In this document: positions 12,696 to 23,259 of the stretch, piece by piece
Position numbering within the stretch: position 1 is the stretch's first letter
How the letters are laid out: each line of letters starts with the position of its first letter
Assembly (NCBI RefSeq): GCF_015832195.1
Contig: NC_052016.1
Coordinates: 31,269,129-31,333,128 of the forward strand
Direction: 5' to 3'
From: Motacilla alba alba
Lineage: Eukaryota; Chordata; Aves; Passeriformes; Motacillidae
DNA: 64,000 nucleotides
Translations under genes and position numbers: made by a program
Notes under the pieces: generated by a model
The model's input: the letters and a program-made list of their open reading frames with translations, nothing else
Told to the model about the DNA's origin: nothing
Databases searched by the model: none

Positions 12696-14622
12696 AGGGT
12701 TGTGCTGTTGTCTGGGGAAGTTTGGCTCCTGTTGTTTTATTGTTTGTTTGTTTTCTTTCCTTTGATTGCTTTGTTTTTAGTCTTTTGCTAACAGCTGGCT
12801 CTGCCTTATTCATCAGGCTAACTGATGATGGACAGTGTGGCTATATGGAAAATAGAATCTGTCTGAATAGCAGGATTCTTCTTCGCTTGCTTATTTTAAT
12901 GAGACAAGATGAGAGAGTTGGGACTGTGGTCAGCAATATTGCCAGTGCTTTTATCATGCATTTCTTCTGGCTTGGGCAGAAAAGCCTGGCATGAAGTCCC
13001 TGTGAAACAGCCAGGGAATTTAAAACTGGGCAAAGGCTCAGCCATGCTTTGGAGAGAGGTTCGTCAGTGCTGTGCTACAAGGACAGTCCCTGGGTGAAAG
13101 AGGTGCTAAAATGTTGTTGCCTACAATTTTCTAATGGCACAAGAGGCCATGTGAGCTGAATACTTTTCTCCACCCACGTTTGAGTTTGAAGCCCATAGTG
13201 GGGTGCATGTGGGTAAGGAGCCCCTTGTCTGTTGGTTTGTAAGGCATAGAGAGCTTTTCTTGGTACAGCTGAGTTTCTACAGATACTCTTAATTCCTTGG
13301 ATTAATGATATTTATGTCTTCCTTCTTATGTAATGACTTGGTCTGCAGGATACATCGCAGAATGTTTGTATGAGAGTCACAGAGTCGTCACTGATGATGA
13401 TGATGAGGAGGATAGTGATCATTACTAAAGGAAGCACCTATGCCAAGGCCTTGAAGCATAGTCAACCCCACTTCACCAGGCCCACAGGGTATATGTCTGA
13501 TCCTCAAAAAAATGTGCAGTGGGGGCACTGATGGCAATATTTTTTTGGTCTCTCTCCATACAGTTGTGTAAGGGCATCCTCCTGTGTCTCCTGAAGGAAA
13601 TCACATTTTTTGTAGATTTGTGAAATGATACCTCATTCTCCTACTGTGCCTTGGGTTTCAGTGCACAGACTCACCAGTGAATAGGTCAGCCAAGGAAAAT
13701 TGCAGGAAAGCAATGACAAGCAAGGCAAAAGCAGCTACATCCCACTTTCAGAAGGGGTTGGAGCTCAGCTCTGAGAAGCTGTGTAGATGTTTTGCCTCCT
13801 TTGAAACAGAGCTATGGTAGAGTCACAGAATCATCCCCATGGACCTGGCCTTGCGGCACTTCATAAATCTGTGTGGGCTCCAGAAATCAGAGGTACTGTT
13901 TGCAACTGTTCTGCATCCCATGGGTATCTTCTAGGAACATTAGGAGTGCAGCCCTCCTGAAAAAAAAAACAAGCTATTTTTAATGAAATTTGACTGTAAT
14001 TTAATATAATTTTTTTATCAGCACTTAAAAAAAGTGGCAGGTTTAATAAAAATTACTTGCACATTCCACATTTTCCTACGGGGATTATTCATCCTTGTTT
14101 TGGCACAAGGAGGCATTTCTAGTTCTATGAGAATGTTGGTCCAAGAAAATTTGAGTTTCCTGTTCTTTTGTTTAAAAAAAAAAGAAAAGAAAAAAGTTTA
14201 GTTTTCTATACTCTGAGATATGCAGGTGTGAAGCTTTAAATATGCATTCCTGAAAATCCTGATTTGGGAGTGGTACCATAGCTCTTGCATTTCTTTCTTA
14301 ATGTTGTAAACACTTGTACATTAATAGGATTAATCTTTTTCCTGCGTGGGCAATTTAGCTATTGACTCTTGCAATGAGGGGTCTTTAGGAAAAAAACGAC
14401 AGCAGCAACTTAAGATTGATCTTGACAGAGCTCAGCCCTCTCTGCCAGCTACAGTGCAGCTTCACCTCCCTGCTGGTGGGCTGGGAAAGGCTCTTGGCTG
14501 CTTATGGTGACTCTGGGGGATTCTTTGTCATGGCCCCAGCCTCATCACGTGGCTGGGTGTACAGCCCTTGCGTTTCAACACCCTGAGCCATCCATCCCTT
14601 CTGTCGTGTGCCTGGGCATAAA

Positions 14623-14685
14623 GGCCTGCATGGAGCGGCCTGCTTGGAGGGGACTGCACAGAGAGGCCTGCATGGAGCGGCCTGC
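14623..14685 (+). repeat. GC-rich direct repeat, 42-bp period
   Basis: The 21-base unit starting GGCCTGCATGGAGCGGCCTG occurs at 14623-14643 and 14665-14685. The spacer contains a partly matching copy (GGAGGGGACTGCACAGA). Two near-perfect units make it a small minisatellite-like tract. Confidence 0.8.
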
Positions 14686-14897
14686 ATGTGGCTGGTGCCA
14701 TCAAGCCATGCCTGGTGCCAGGCACTCACGGGGAACTGAGGTTTCAAGAATGGATGCTGCCACTGCAAATAACACCCACTGCCCAGTTCCATGGCTGCAA
14801 GGAGCCCGAGGGTTGGGGGAAAGGCCTGCAAGGAGCACACTTGGGACCGTGTTCAGCTTGAGGAAGTGATCCTGCACTTCCTTTGACATTTTTGCAG

Positions 14898-14954
14898 TCT
14901 GTAGAGGGAGTATATGAACTGCTGATAGATTCAGGCTACTGTGTCGTTCAGCAG
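14898..14954 (+). other. candidate exon of unknown transcript (weak)
   Basis: A 57-base segment is preceded by a pyrimidine-rich acceptor ending TTTTTGCAG and followed by a strong donor, CAG|GTAAGG. It is open in one frame (19 codons, beginning SVEGVYELL and ending CVVQQ) with a length divisible by three. I do not recognise the peptide and found no partner exons, so this may be a cryptic exon, part of a non-coding transcript, or chance. Confidence 0.2.
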
Positions 14955-17511
14955 GTAAGGGAGAGCTCTGGCCACAGCCCAGCCCATCTCAGATTATTAA
15001 AATCAAGAAATAACTCAAGGATAGGGCTCACTAATAGGGCTCACTGTTTGCCACCTGCCTCTGAGTGAAGTGCATGGTGAGGTGAGGAGACCACGTAGCC
15101 ACCTGGCTCTTACTGTGCTGGGGGACAACTGGTGCAGACCCAGCATCACAGGCTGGGCCAAGGAACCGACCCTGGCTGAACACACCCAAGTCACGGCTGC
15201 TCTCCCTGGACTGGCACCTTGCCATCCCAGCTCTTCACGAACAGCTGGAGCTAAGCCCTGCCAGCAGGCTCTTAGTTGAGCATTTCAAACTAAAACAAAT
15301 GTCTCCTGGCCAGACGTTTCTGACCTTAGCAACTCTGAAGGATGGTATTGAACCCACACTAATGCTGTGCTTCTTTGTTCAACTGCATCTTCAGATACAA
15401 TCTGGGGTGTGAGATCCAAGTCCCCAAGAGGGCTGAGCTGAGGCGATGACTCAGGGTCCCCTGGGGGAACCTCTCTTTGATGGCAGAAATGAATGTCTGC
15501 ATGTGCATGCCCATAAGTGTCCATGTGAGATGTTTTGCATCCTTCTAAGTGTTTACTGAGGACATGCAGTGGCTCCCCAGAAGCCTATTTCTAGGCATTT
15601 TCCCAGCTTTCCCACTCCCAGCTACTACAGGTGTGATTCTGAGGAGAGGTTCATGTCAGGATTCTCATTCTAGGCTTATCTTGTGTGTCTAAGTGTGCTG
15701 GAATATCCTACAGCTGCATTGACCCTGTCCCACAGAGAAGCCACAGGGGAGCAACCTCTCCCTTGCAGGCCAAATGGGAAGGTACAGTCTGGGAGACTTT
15801 ATTTCTTCCTTGAGTGGCGACAGGTTTCATGTAGGAGCTTCTCCCTCATGGACTGTGTGTGACACCACTAAGGAGCACTCCAGCCTATGGGGTTGGGATA
15901 GAGACACATCCCACATCACCTCTGCTCCATTTTCTTCTTACTCCTCTGCTGAGTTCCCTTCCCAAACCTCCTCCTGAGACAGTAAGACCCTTGGTGTGGT
16001 CATACCAGCCCATCTCCCAAACTCCCCAAAACTCTGGTCAGTAGTGGGGACACTGCCACAAAAATGAGCTGGTTTGGTGAAGAGGGAGGAAGGTGAGGCT
16101 GACAGGGAACAAACATTGTGTGAACGTGAGATCAGCCCTGTTGTTCTAGATCGAGTTGTACCTGGGCCTCTCTGGCTCCTCCCAGGTCTGTCACAAATAA
16201 AGGTGACAGCAAGGTCTCTCAGCTAAGAGCTCAGGTAGGACTGAGCCCAGGTTCTTGATGTCTCAGCCCTCCCAGGGTGGCCACTGCCAGGGACACACAG
16301 GGGACGTGTCTGGGAAGGCTGTGACTTGTGACACTTGTGGCCCAGCAAACCTCGGTATCCAGAGTTGATTTTTGTGCATTTGCCCGTGTGACTCAGAGGG
16401 AAGCGTGAGGACTTAGACATCTGCTAACTTGGTTTTTCTGCTAATGGGGATGACAAACAGCATTTTAGTTCCATGGTAAAACTTCCCTTGTAGCTGTTCA
16501 TGCAACAGTTTATCCAACATGGTTTCTCCCAAGGGAGAGGATCCTTTCCCTTCTAACACTCATGGGTCAGAGGACTGTTGGGATAGTTGTCCTTCATCCA
16601 TTATGGAAAATGAAGAAGATCATTGCAGGAAACAAAAAGCCAAATTTGGTTTTAATTTGCACAGGGAGAAAGAGCTAATGGAGGGTACTGTGGTCTCATC
16701 TCAGGGGTCTCACTCTGCTCCAAGCACAAAACTGATTATCCGAAAGTAAACCTAACTGTTTGTAGTATATGACCTAGAAACAAATTTAGGGGCTTTTCTG
16801 GATCCAACACGGTTTGGATTAAGTGGGAGCACTGTTTGGGAAGTGAGAAAGCATTCAGCTGCATTTTCAGTTCTGGTTTGTGCAACAGTGCTCATTCTCA
16901 GCCTCAGCAGCCCGAGCTTGGCAGTGTCTGTACCCTGGTTTTCACATCACCCATCACTTTTGCTGTAACTTCTTGAAAATGCACTTGCTGCAGTGATAGA
17001 TGAAAGGAAAATATTGAAACTGGAAGATTGAGGACTAGTCATTGTTGGGAAGTGGAAATCCAAGGCACATGGGACCCCTTAAAGTGAGTGTGGATCCCAC
17101 TGCTCCCAAGGAGCACTTTGCTCTTTCAGGGCCTGAACTGACCAGCAGAACACACTTCTGGTACTGAGGGGGCTGGCAAGGGCTGAGCAAGTGGAATGTC
17201 CTGCATTCACAGACTTGGTGCAGAACTGCTAAAAATCAGAAGAAGGGAAAGTCTCTGATTTTATCTCTAAGCAGTATCTTGGACACCAGAACCCCAGACT
17301 GTCAGGCATGTGGCCCCAACATGTTCAGCCCTGACAGTGATCCCAACACAGCAATGTTTGTGGCTGACCCTGCAGACAGGTGCCAGCAGGACTCCTGCCA
17401 TGCCCCATCAGAGCTAAGAGAAATCCACAGGACACTTGCCATCCGCCTTCCATGTTCTCCATAGACAAAGAAATGCACAAAGACACCTGCCACATTCTTT
17501 TGTCTTTTTTT

Positions 17512-17517
17512 TTTAAT
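17512..17517 (-). terminator. ZBTB20: candidate distal poly(A) signal ATTAAA
   Basis: The minus strand reads GAAGGAATAATTAAAAAAAA, containing ATTAAA, the commonest variant hexamer. Cleavage would fall near 17480-17500, just where the AT-rich UTR-like sequence gives way to GC-richer DNA. The adjoining A run on the mRNA strand could also mimic a tail by internal priming, so this is one of two competing end points. Confidence 0.5.
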
Positions 17518-17685
17518 TATTCCTTCATATTCAAACTTCACAAACAGTGTGAACTTGTACAATACCTCAGAAAGTGAAACTTACAAAAAAAGTGCTGGTA
17601 ACATTAAAAAAAACAAAAACAAAAAACAAACATCATTCTTAGCAACATCAATTACTCTTCCACACAAAACAGAAACCTTGTAAAA

Positions 17686-17691
17686 TTTATT
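17686..17691 (-). terminator. ZBTB20: candidate distal poly(A) signal AATAAA
   Basis: On the minus strand a canonical AATAAA is followed about 10-30 nt downstream by the GU-rich GTTTCTGTTTTGTGTGG, and a T-rich stretch lies further down (plus 17605-17636). This is a well-formed poly(A) site, with predicted cleavage around 17660-17675. It lies about 170 nt before the ATTAAA candidate, so both may be used. Confidence 0.55.
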
Positions 17692-17771
17692 TCCGTATTT
17701 TTTTTAAGGCGTAATACTTCCGTATAAAGTATATGCAAGAGATAAAACTTCACAGTATTCCAAAATGTCAC

Positions 17772-17795
17772 AATAATAATAATAATAATAATAAT
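17772..17795 (+). repeat. (AAT)8 microsatellite in the 3' UTR
   Basis: Eight uninterrupted AAT units on the plus strand, read as ATT units in the ZBTB20 mRNA, close to its inferred 3' end. Length polymorphism is likely. Confidence 0.95.
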
Positions 17796-18786
17796 ATAGT
17801 ATAATGAAGCGCTACAGTTAATTTTCTTTTTTTATTTTTTTTCCTGTTTTAAATAACAAATACAAGTCACAGGTAAATATACGTGAGAAAAATACGAGGC
17901 TAATATTAAATGGCAGGTAAGGATACTCTCACTGTAAGAAAAAACTGGCAGGATGTGTGTATTTATTCTATATTTTAAAGCACTTGATAGAAAAGGCGTA
18001 TGCAAGGTATTTTTTTTTTTAAACAATTTTCTATTTGTTTGTTTTTGATAACTGACATACCATTTACAGAGTATAATGAGAGAAAAAAAAGGAACTTAAC
18101 CCCTCAAAACTTTCGACCTGCTCTTCACATCATCACAAACCGTGTTTCTGGAGAGATGCCTGTACAGTTGTGGGGGATGTGTGTGTGCGCACAGCGGTGC
18201 GTGCAGGGCTGTGCAGGTGGGTGGCTGTCTCATCACACGGGCAGAGAGCCAGGTCCTGCATGGGGACCTCGGCCAGCTGCAGCCAAATCCTGAAGTCTCC
18301 ACCTTGGCAGGATAGTGCCCGAGGTCAGTGTCACTGGTTGCCTGTACAAAGACTTTAGAATTTAGGCCTGGCTGCAGTTTCCCATTCACTCAGCATCTCC
18401 CATCTTGTCTGCTGGGAATTCCTTTGGCCCCAAGAAGAAAATGTCCAGTTTTTACTTTTTACATCCGCACACAAGAGCATGTGCTCTCCCCTCCACCGTT
18501 TAGGTCTCATCCACACCACAGAGCAAAGATCAACCGAGAAATTTCTGCCTGGGTCCCAGCCAGCACCGCGAGCAATGGGAATGCGGATGGATGCGCTCGG
18601 GTGTGCCTGTGCAGCGCTCAGCAGCACCCCCGGCCCCCGCACCGCCCTGCCCTGCTCACAGCAGCCACTCGACCCACGGGGAACAAAAAGACAGCAGATA
18701 GCATTAACACATCAGTAAGGTGCTCAAAGAAAAAAAGGCAGCTCCCACTCCTGGAATGGGAAGCCACATAAGGTGCTTCAAAAAGG

Positions 18787-18822
18787 TTTTTTTTTTTCCT
18801 TTTTTTTCCTTTTTTTTTTTTT
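18787..18822 (+). repeat. T-rich tract (A-rich in mRNA)
   Basis: A run of T broken only by two CC pairs. In the ZBTB20 transcript it reads as 36 nt of A with GG interruptions, a likely site for internal oligo-dT priming. Similar shorter tracts lie at 19112-19128 and 22645-22664. Confidence 0.9.
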
Positions 18823-21800
18823 CAGTTTCAGACATTTTAAAAAAAGGACTGATTGAGCATGTGGTACGTGAGAGCAAGGCCGAGAGTTTTGAGATTTCTA
18901 ACATCCTTCACAAATAAGCACTTCTTCAGGGCAGGATGCATTTTTGTTTGCTTGCTTTGTTGTTTAGTTGTTATCTTTGTGGTAGTTTAGTTTAGATGCA
19001 ATTTTATTTTCATATAAACAAAAAAAACCCAAAAACAACCAAACCAACCCAATGTGTGAATTAGCATAAAAGTCTAACTGTGTTATTGGGCTGAGTTTTT
19101 GTTTTTCTTTCTTTTTTTTTTTTTTTTTGCCCATTCATTCATTTAGCACCGTTCCTTTTTATTCTGGTTACAACCCAATTCCTTCTGTAATTATTGAACA
19201 TACAGAAAGGACCAAGTATTTGTTTTTATTTTTTGTGATCTGTTTCAAGAGCCAAACCATAATTCCTCTGCTGCTGCTGTGTTTGTGTAGCATCTAGTTT
19301 CATGAGCTTAAGGAGAAAGGTTAGTCTGCTGATATTTAAGGTTGATGTGTGTTGGTATGCATACACATTGTTCTATACATACACATTGCATGGAGTACAT
19401 TGGAACTGGAGATAAAGTCAACTGGGTTCAAACACATATGCACTGTCTTCCCCTATGTATTTGAAACAGTCTGGAGCTTTGATTTGATTTTTTTAAAGTG
19501 CATTTAAAGCAAAATAACTGGCATTCACATACCCCATGGAAAATGACTGCAGTGAAAAGCATGACCATGCAAAACTCCTTGGACTTGACAATGCCAAAAG
19601 CAAATGGGGCAGTGACAGGCCTCAGTGAAGGCAGCTATTCTTGGGCAGCACCACTGGCAAGGAGGGAAGGCAGGAGGTGGTGGAAGGGAAATTGCTTTAG
19701 CGGTTGAATATTTGAACTGTTTCCAATTCTGACACAGCCGTGTCATTCCCAATACAGCTTCCTTTATGATGATTAATGACCTCTGTCTTATGGATGTACC
19801 CATCTGACTCTCCCTAGTTCTGACTTTTATCGTGTGTGTGTGTCCCAAGTGCCAGCATCTATTAGGAATAAGGCACTGTTAAAATTACAGTTTTACAAAA
19901 GATGCAAAATAATCCAACCCTAACAATCCCAACTGCCCACACTGCTCTTCTCCCCACTTTCCTTTTCTGGGGGGAAATATTGCATGTGTTAAGAGTCTAT
20001 TCTTGTGTTATCTAAATGTGTCAAATGTAGGCTTTGGACAAATATTTTAAGTCCATCAGCACCAAAGATGGGTAGGAATGCACCCTTTCTCTTGGATGCA
20101 TGTGCACACATGCAGACTTGTTAATTGGGAGAGGGGGAATAACAACACCATTCCCATGCTGCTCCTCCCAGGCTTTAGAGCTGAGCCTAAAAATAAACTT
20201 CCAGTACCCCATCCAGAATATTTACATTTACTGGATCATTTATGGAAGCAATTGAGGGGTTTTTCATTCTAACACCCAGGTGCTACAGGTTTTGGAGGTG
20301 GATTTCTAGAAGGGCAAGCTCCAAAAAAGCCTGCATGGAGCTTCCTGCTCTGCAGGGAAACAGCACAGGTGAGCACCCACTCTTGGCCTTGCCTGCCAGA
20401 CAAACAAGACACCTCACAGGGGCTGCTTTGCATTGATTCTTACAATCAGAAAAGCTTCTCCAGCAAATTTGGCTCCTCTGTGGAGTCAGGGACACTGACT
20501 GTGCAGTGGGCAAGTGTGCAGAGAAGCTGGGTGGCATTTGGGTCCCTGTCTTTGCTTATGAGCAGCTGTGGATTGTCAGCCGCCTTTCCATTGTGCCAAC
20601 ATGCTCTTTTCTCTCCATGGTTCTGACCTGGGAACAAGGTCCAGTAACTGGGTGGTTCATTTGCCCTGAAAACACTGCAGTCAGCCCATCATAATGTGCA
20701 TTTGCTGTGGCAGCTAATATATCCTGCTCTTGCTAAAATGTCCATGAACTACCTTCCCTGTGCCAGAATCCCACTGGCTCTTCTCACCTTTCACCAAAGG
20801 CTAGGCTGCCTCATTAAGCAGAGTATGGTTGAAAATGAGAAAAGCAAGCAGACAGTAGGGGTAATAGCAAAGAAAACGTGAGATCAGACAGCCCAGCATT
20901 TAAGTTCTAGGCTAGTCACTTTAGCCACCGTCATCAAAATGGACTGAGATTAAAGGAGTCTAAACTGCTGTGGACTGGGTTTTTAGAAGTGACACAAACC
21001 TTGGGAGGGAAATGAGTTGCCTTTTTTTTCTTTTAGTGGTTTAAGTCATCTTGATAAGGCCACAAACTGCATTTGTCTTGTCAATGTGACTGCTTGAAAA
21101 CGGCATGAATTGAAATTGAGTGAGTGCTTCACAAAGCTAGGATTGAAATGGGAGAGAAGAGCCACCATGTGCTCACTACGGCTGCACTGTAGGAGAGAGG
21201 AGTGTCTGAGGAGGTGGTGGTGGTGGGTGTCTCCTTGGGAAGACCTGCTACGTGTAGAAAGGGAAAGGAGCTCATAGTATCTCCAAGCTTCCCGTCCTCT
21301 CACCACCACCTTACTGTTTTGTTGGACACCTATACACAAGTAGCACTTCTAAAGAGCCTCCTCCTGTTGTCTCTCATACGTGTAAGTTGGGCAAGGGGAG
21401 GAGGCTGGTATAATTACAAAAGGGGGAAAAGAAGGCACATGATTTTACTCAGTCCTGACTGAACTCACATTTTGAAAGCAAGGGCAGTTTAGGTGGAGGA
21501 CAAAAAAGTGCTCAGTGGAGCAGGTGCTCACTGAGAAGAAATCTCAGGGCAAAGGAAGTGGGAGAATAAAAAGGAAAGGCAGGAAAAATGAAGGCCACAT
21601 TCAGCTTTCTGTCTGCTTGACAGTCTCAAGATTTGGCTGCATTATTGTCTAGGAAGGAAAAGAGTCTGGTTGGTCTCAAATGTAGCCCAGTTACATATCT
21701 CCAGTTTCTGTTATGGCTGTTGGTGTCTTCCTCTTTCCCTTTTCTCCAGTCCCATGAACACCTGGAGCACTGCTTTAGTATTTTAAGCCTGTTCTTCAAA

Positions 21801-22644
21801 CACTGAGAACATGGCACATCTCTTTGGTCACCCTCAGCCTCTACTCCTCCTCAAATCCAGACCAGTGATCAAACAGAGTAGTGTTCCCTGCTGGTCACTC
21901 CCACTGCTGGGGTGCCCAAGAAGGCTTGATGGAAAATGCAAACCAACCTCATGGTTTCAGTGGGGTTGGTGAGTTGTTCACAAAAGCCACTAGCAGGATG
22001 AGGGCAAACCAAAGGAGTTGTTGACTGAGAAACAGATGTCATTTACAGAGGTCATTATGAGCATCATGTCTCTCAGTCACTTTTCCGTTGCACACTGCCA
22101 CATCCAGGTACCATAAGTTTTCTGTCTCCTCCAGTGACTGCAAGCCTTTCTCATTCCTGTGGTAGATGGGAGAAGGAGTAGAGCTGATGGTCCAGGTTTA
22201 GAATTCCAAAACACCATTTCCTAATTTTCCCCCAACTCTCTAAGTCAAAAATGCATTCAGTTTCTCTCTCCCCCTCCTGCCATCCCCTTCCAAAGTTGCT
22301 CAGGAGATCATAAGGCAGAGTAATGAGAAGTAGGATCACCAACAGCTCTATGAAGACACAGGGTGGTAAAATGCTTCCCTACAAACTCACAGTCCAGTGT
22401 TTGTGACATTTCATAAATAATTTTTTTTAAAAAAGAATAACACAAGAACAATCCCTTTACTTACTCATCTGAAACAAAATAAACAGCAGTGGCTACAAAC
22501 TTCTTCTTGTAACAATTACAAAAAAACTCCCAACAATACAATTCCCCAACTTTTAACATGCCTTGAATGTTTTTTCATGTTAAACCTCAAAATTGCAGCA
22601 TATCCTTAAGGGCAAACTTTTCAATTAGTTTTTTCTTTCTTTTC

Positions 22645-22664
22645 TTTTTTTTTTTTTTTTTTTT
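22645..22664 (+). repeat. 20-base T run (A run in mRNA)
   Basis: A perfect T20 preceded by further T-rich sequence from about 22629. In the sense of the ZBTB20 UTR it is A20. No hexamer was seen immediately upstream on the mRNA strand, so a cDNA ending here would suggest internal priming rather than a real end. Confidence 0.9.
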
Positions 22665-23235
22665 AAATAATGCGTTCACCAAAAAGAAAAAAATCCACAA
22701 AACAGTCTTGTACCAAGAAAATGCATTCAAAAATAGAAAATACTACACAACAAAAATATGTACCCTTCCTTTCTAAAAGAGTCTTCACAAAAATGTAGAA
22801 AAACGCCAACCATTTTTTTCCTTTCCTGAACACTTAACTTTCAACCTAGGGCACGATTATTTATTGACTTATAATGTCTGTTTTTGCATAAAATATGGAA
22901 GATAAAAACCAACTATCAGGACTGTGAAGTTACAAACAACACCTCATTATTCTCCCCACCCTACATTTCCTCCTTAGAAAACAAAACACAGAGAGCCAAT
23001 GTTTCAACAACTGATTGAAAGTCGTCAGGTTAGGGAAACCCATTAGCTGATATGGGGATTCAAAGATGCTGGCATAACAGGAAAATCATCTGTCTTTTAA
23101 AATGTATGCTTTTTGAATTCATCTCAACACAAGTCTTTGCCCTGCTGTACTCAAATGACCACACACTACAGAGACAGGACACTGCCGGGCACAGAAAGGT
23201 CCAGGAAGAATTTGAGGTCAGGAGCCCAGGGACCG

Positions 23236-23259
23236 CACGTGGGTGTGTGCACACACGTG
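23236..23259. repeat. palindrome flanked by two CACGTG boxes
   Basis: GTGTGTGCACACAC at 23243-23256 is a perfect 14-base palindrome. CACGTG occurs on each side, at 23236-23241 and 23254-23259. In RNA the arms could pair; in DNA the CACGTG words are E-box cores. It lies within the 3' UTR, so any function is speculative. Confidence 0.8.

Larger units (their letters stand above)
8841..17459. other. intergenic region downstream of ZBTB20
   Basis: About 8.6 kb without a recognisable protein or RNA gene. It is richer in GC than the neighbouring stretch to the right, and it holds a GAT-type microsatellite around 13390-13415, a long A tract, a small GC-rich tandem repeat and one exon-like segment, listed separately. 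Frames up to 199 codons occur, but the longest runs through the A tract as poly-Lys and is not credible. No 3' exon of DRD3 or TIGIT, the mammalian neighbours on this side, was recognised. Confidence 0.5.

Noticed and set aside
12395..12994. 199-codon frame on plus
   Set aside because: Stays open only because the A48 tract reads as poly-Lys. The flanking peptide has no domain.
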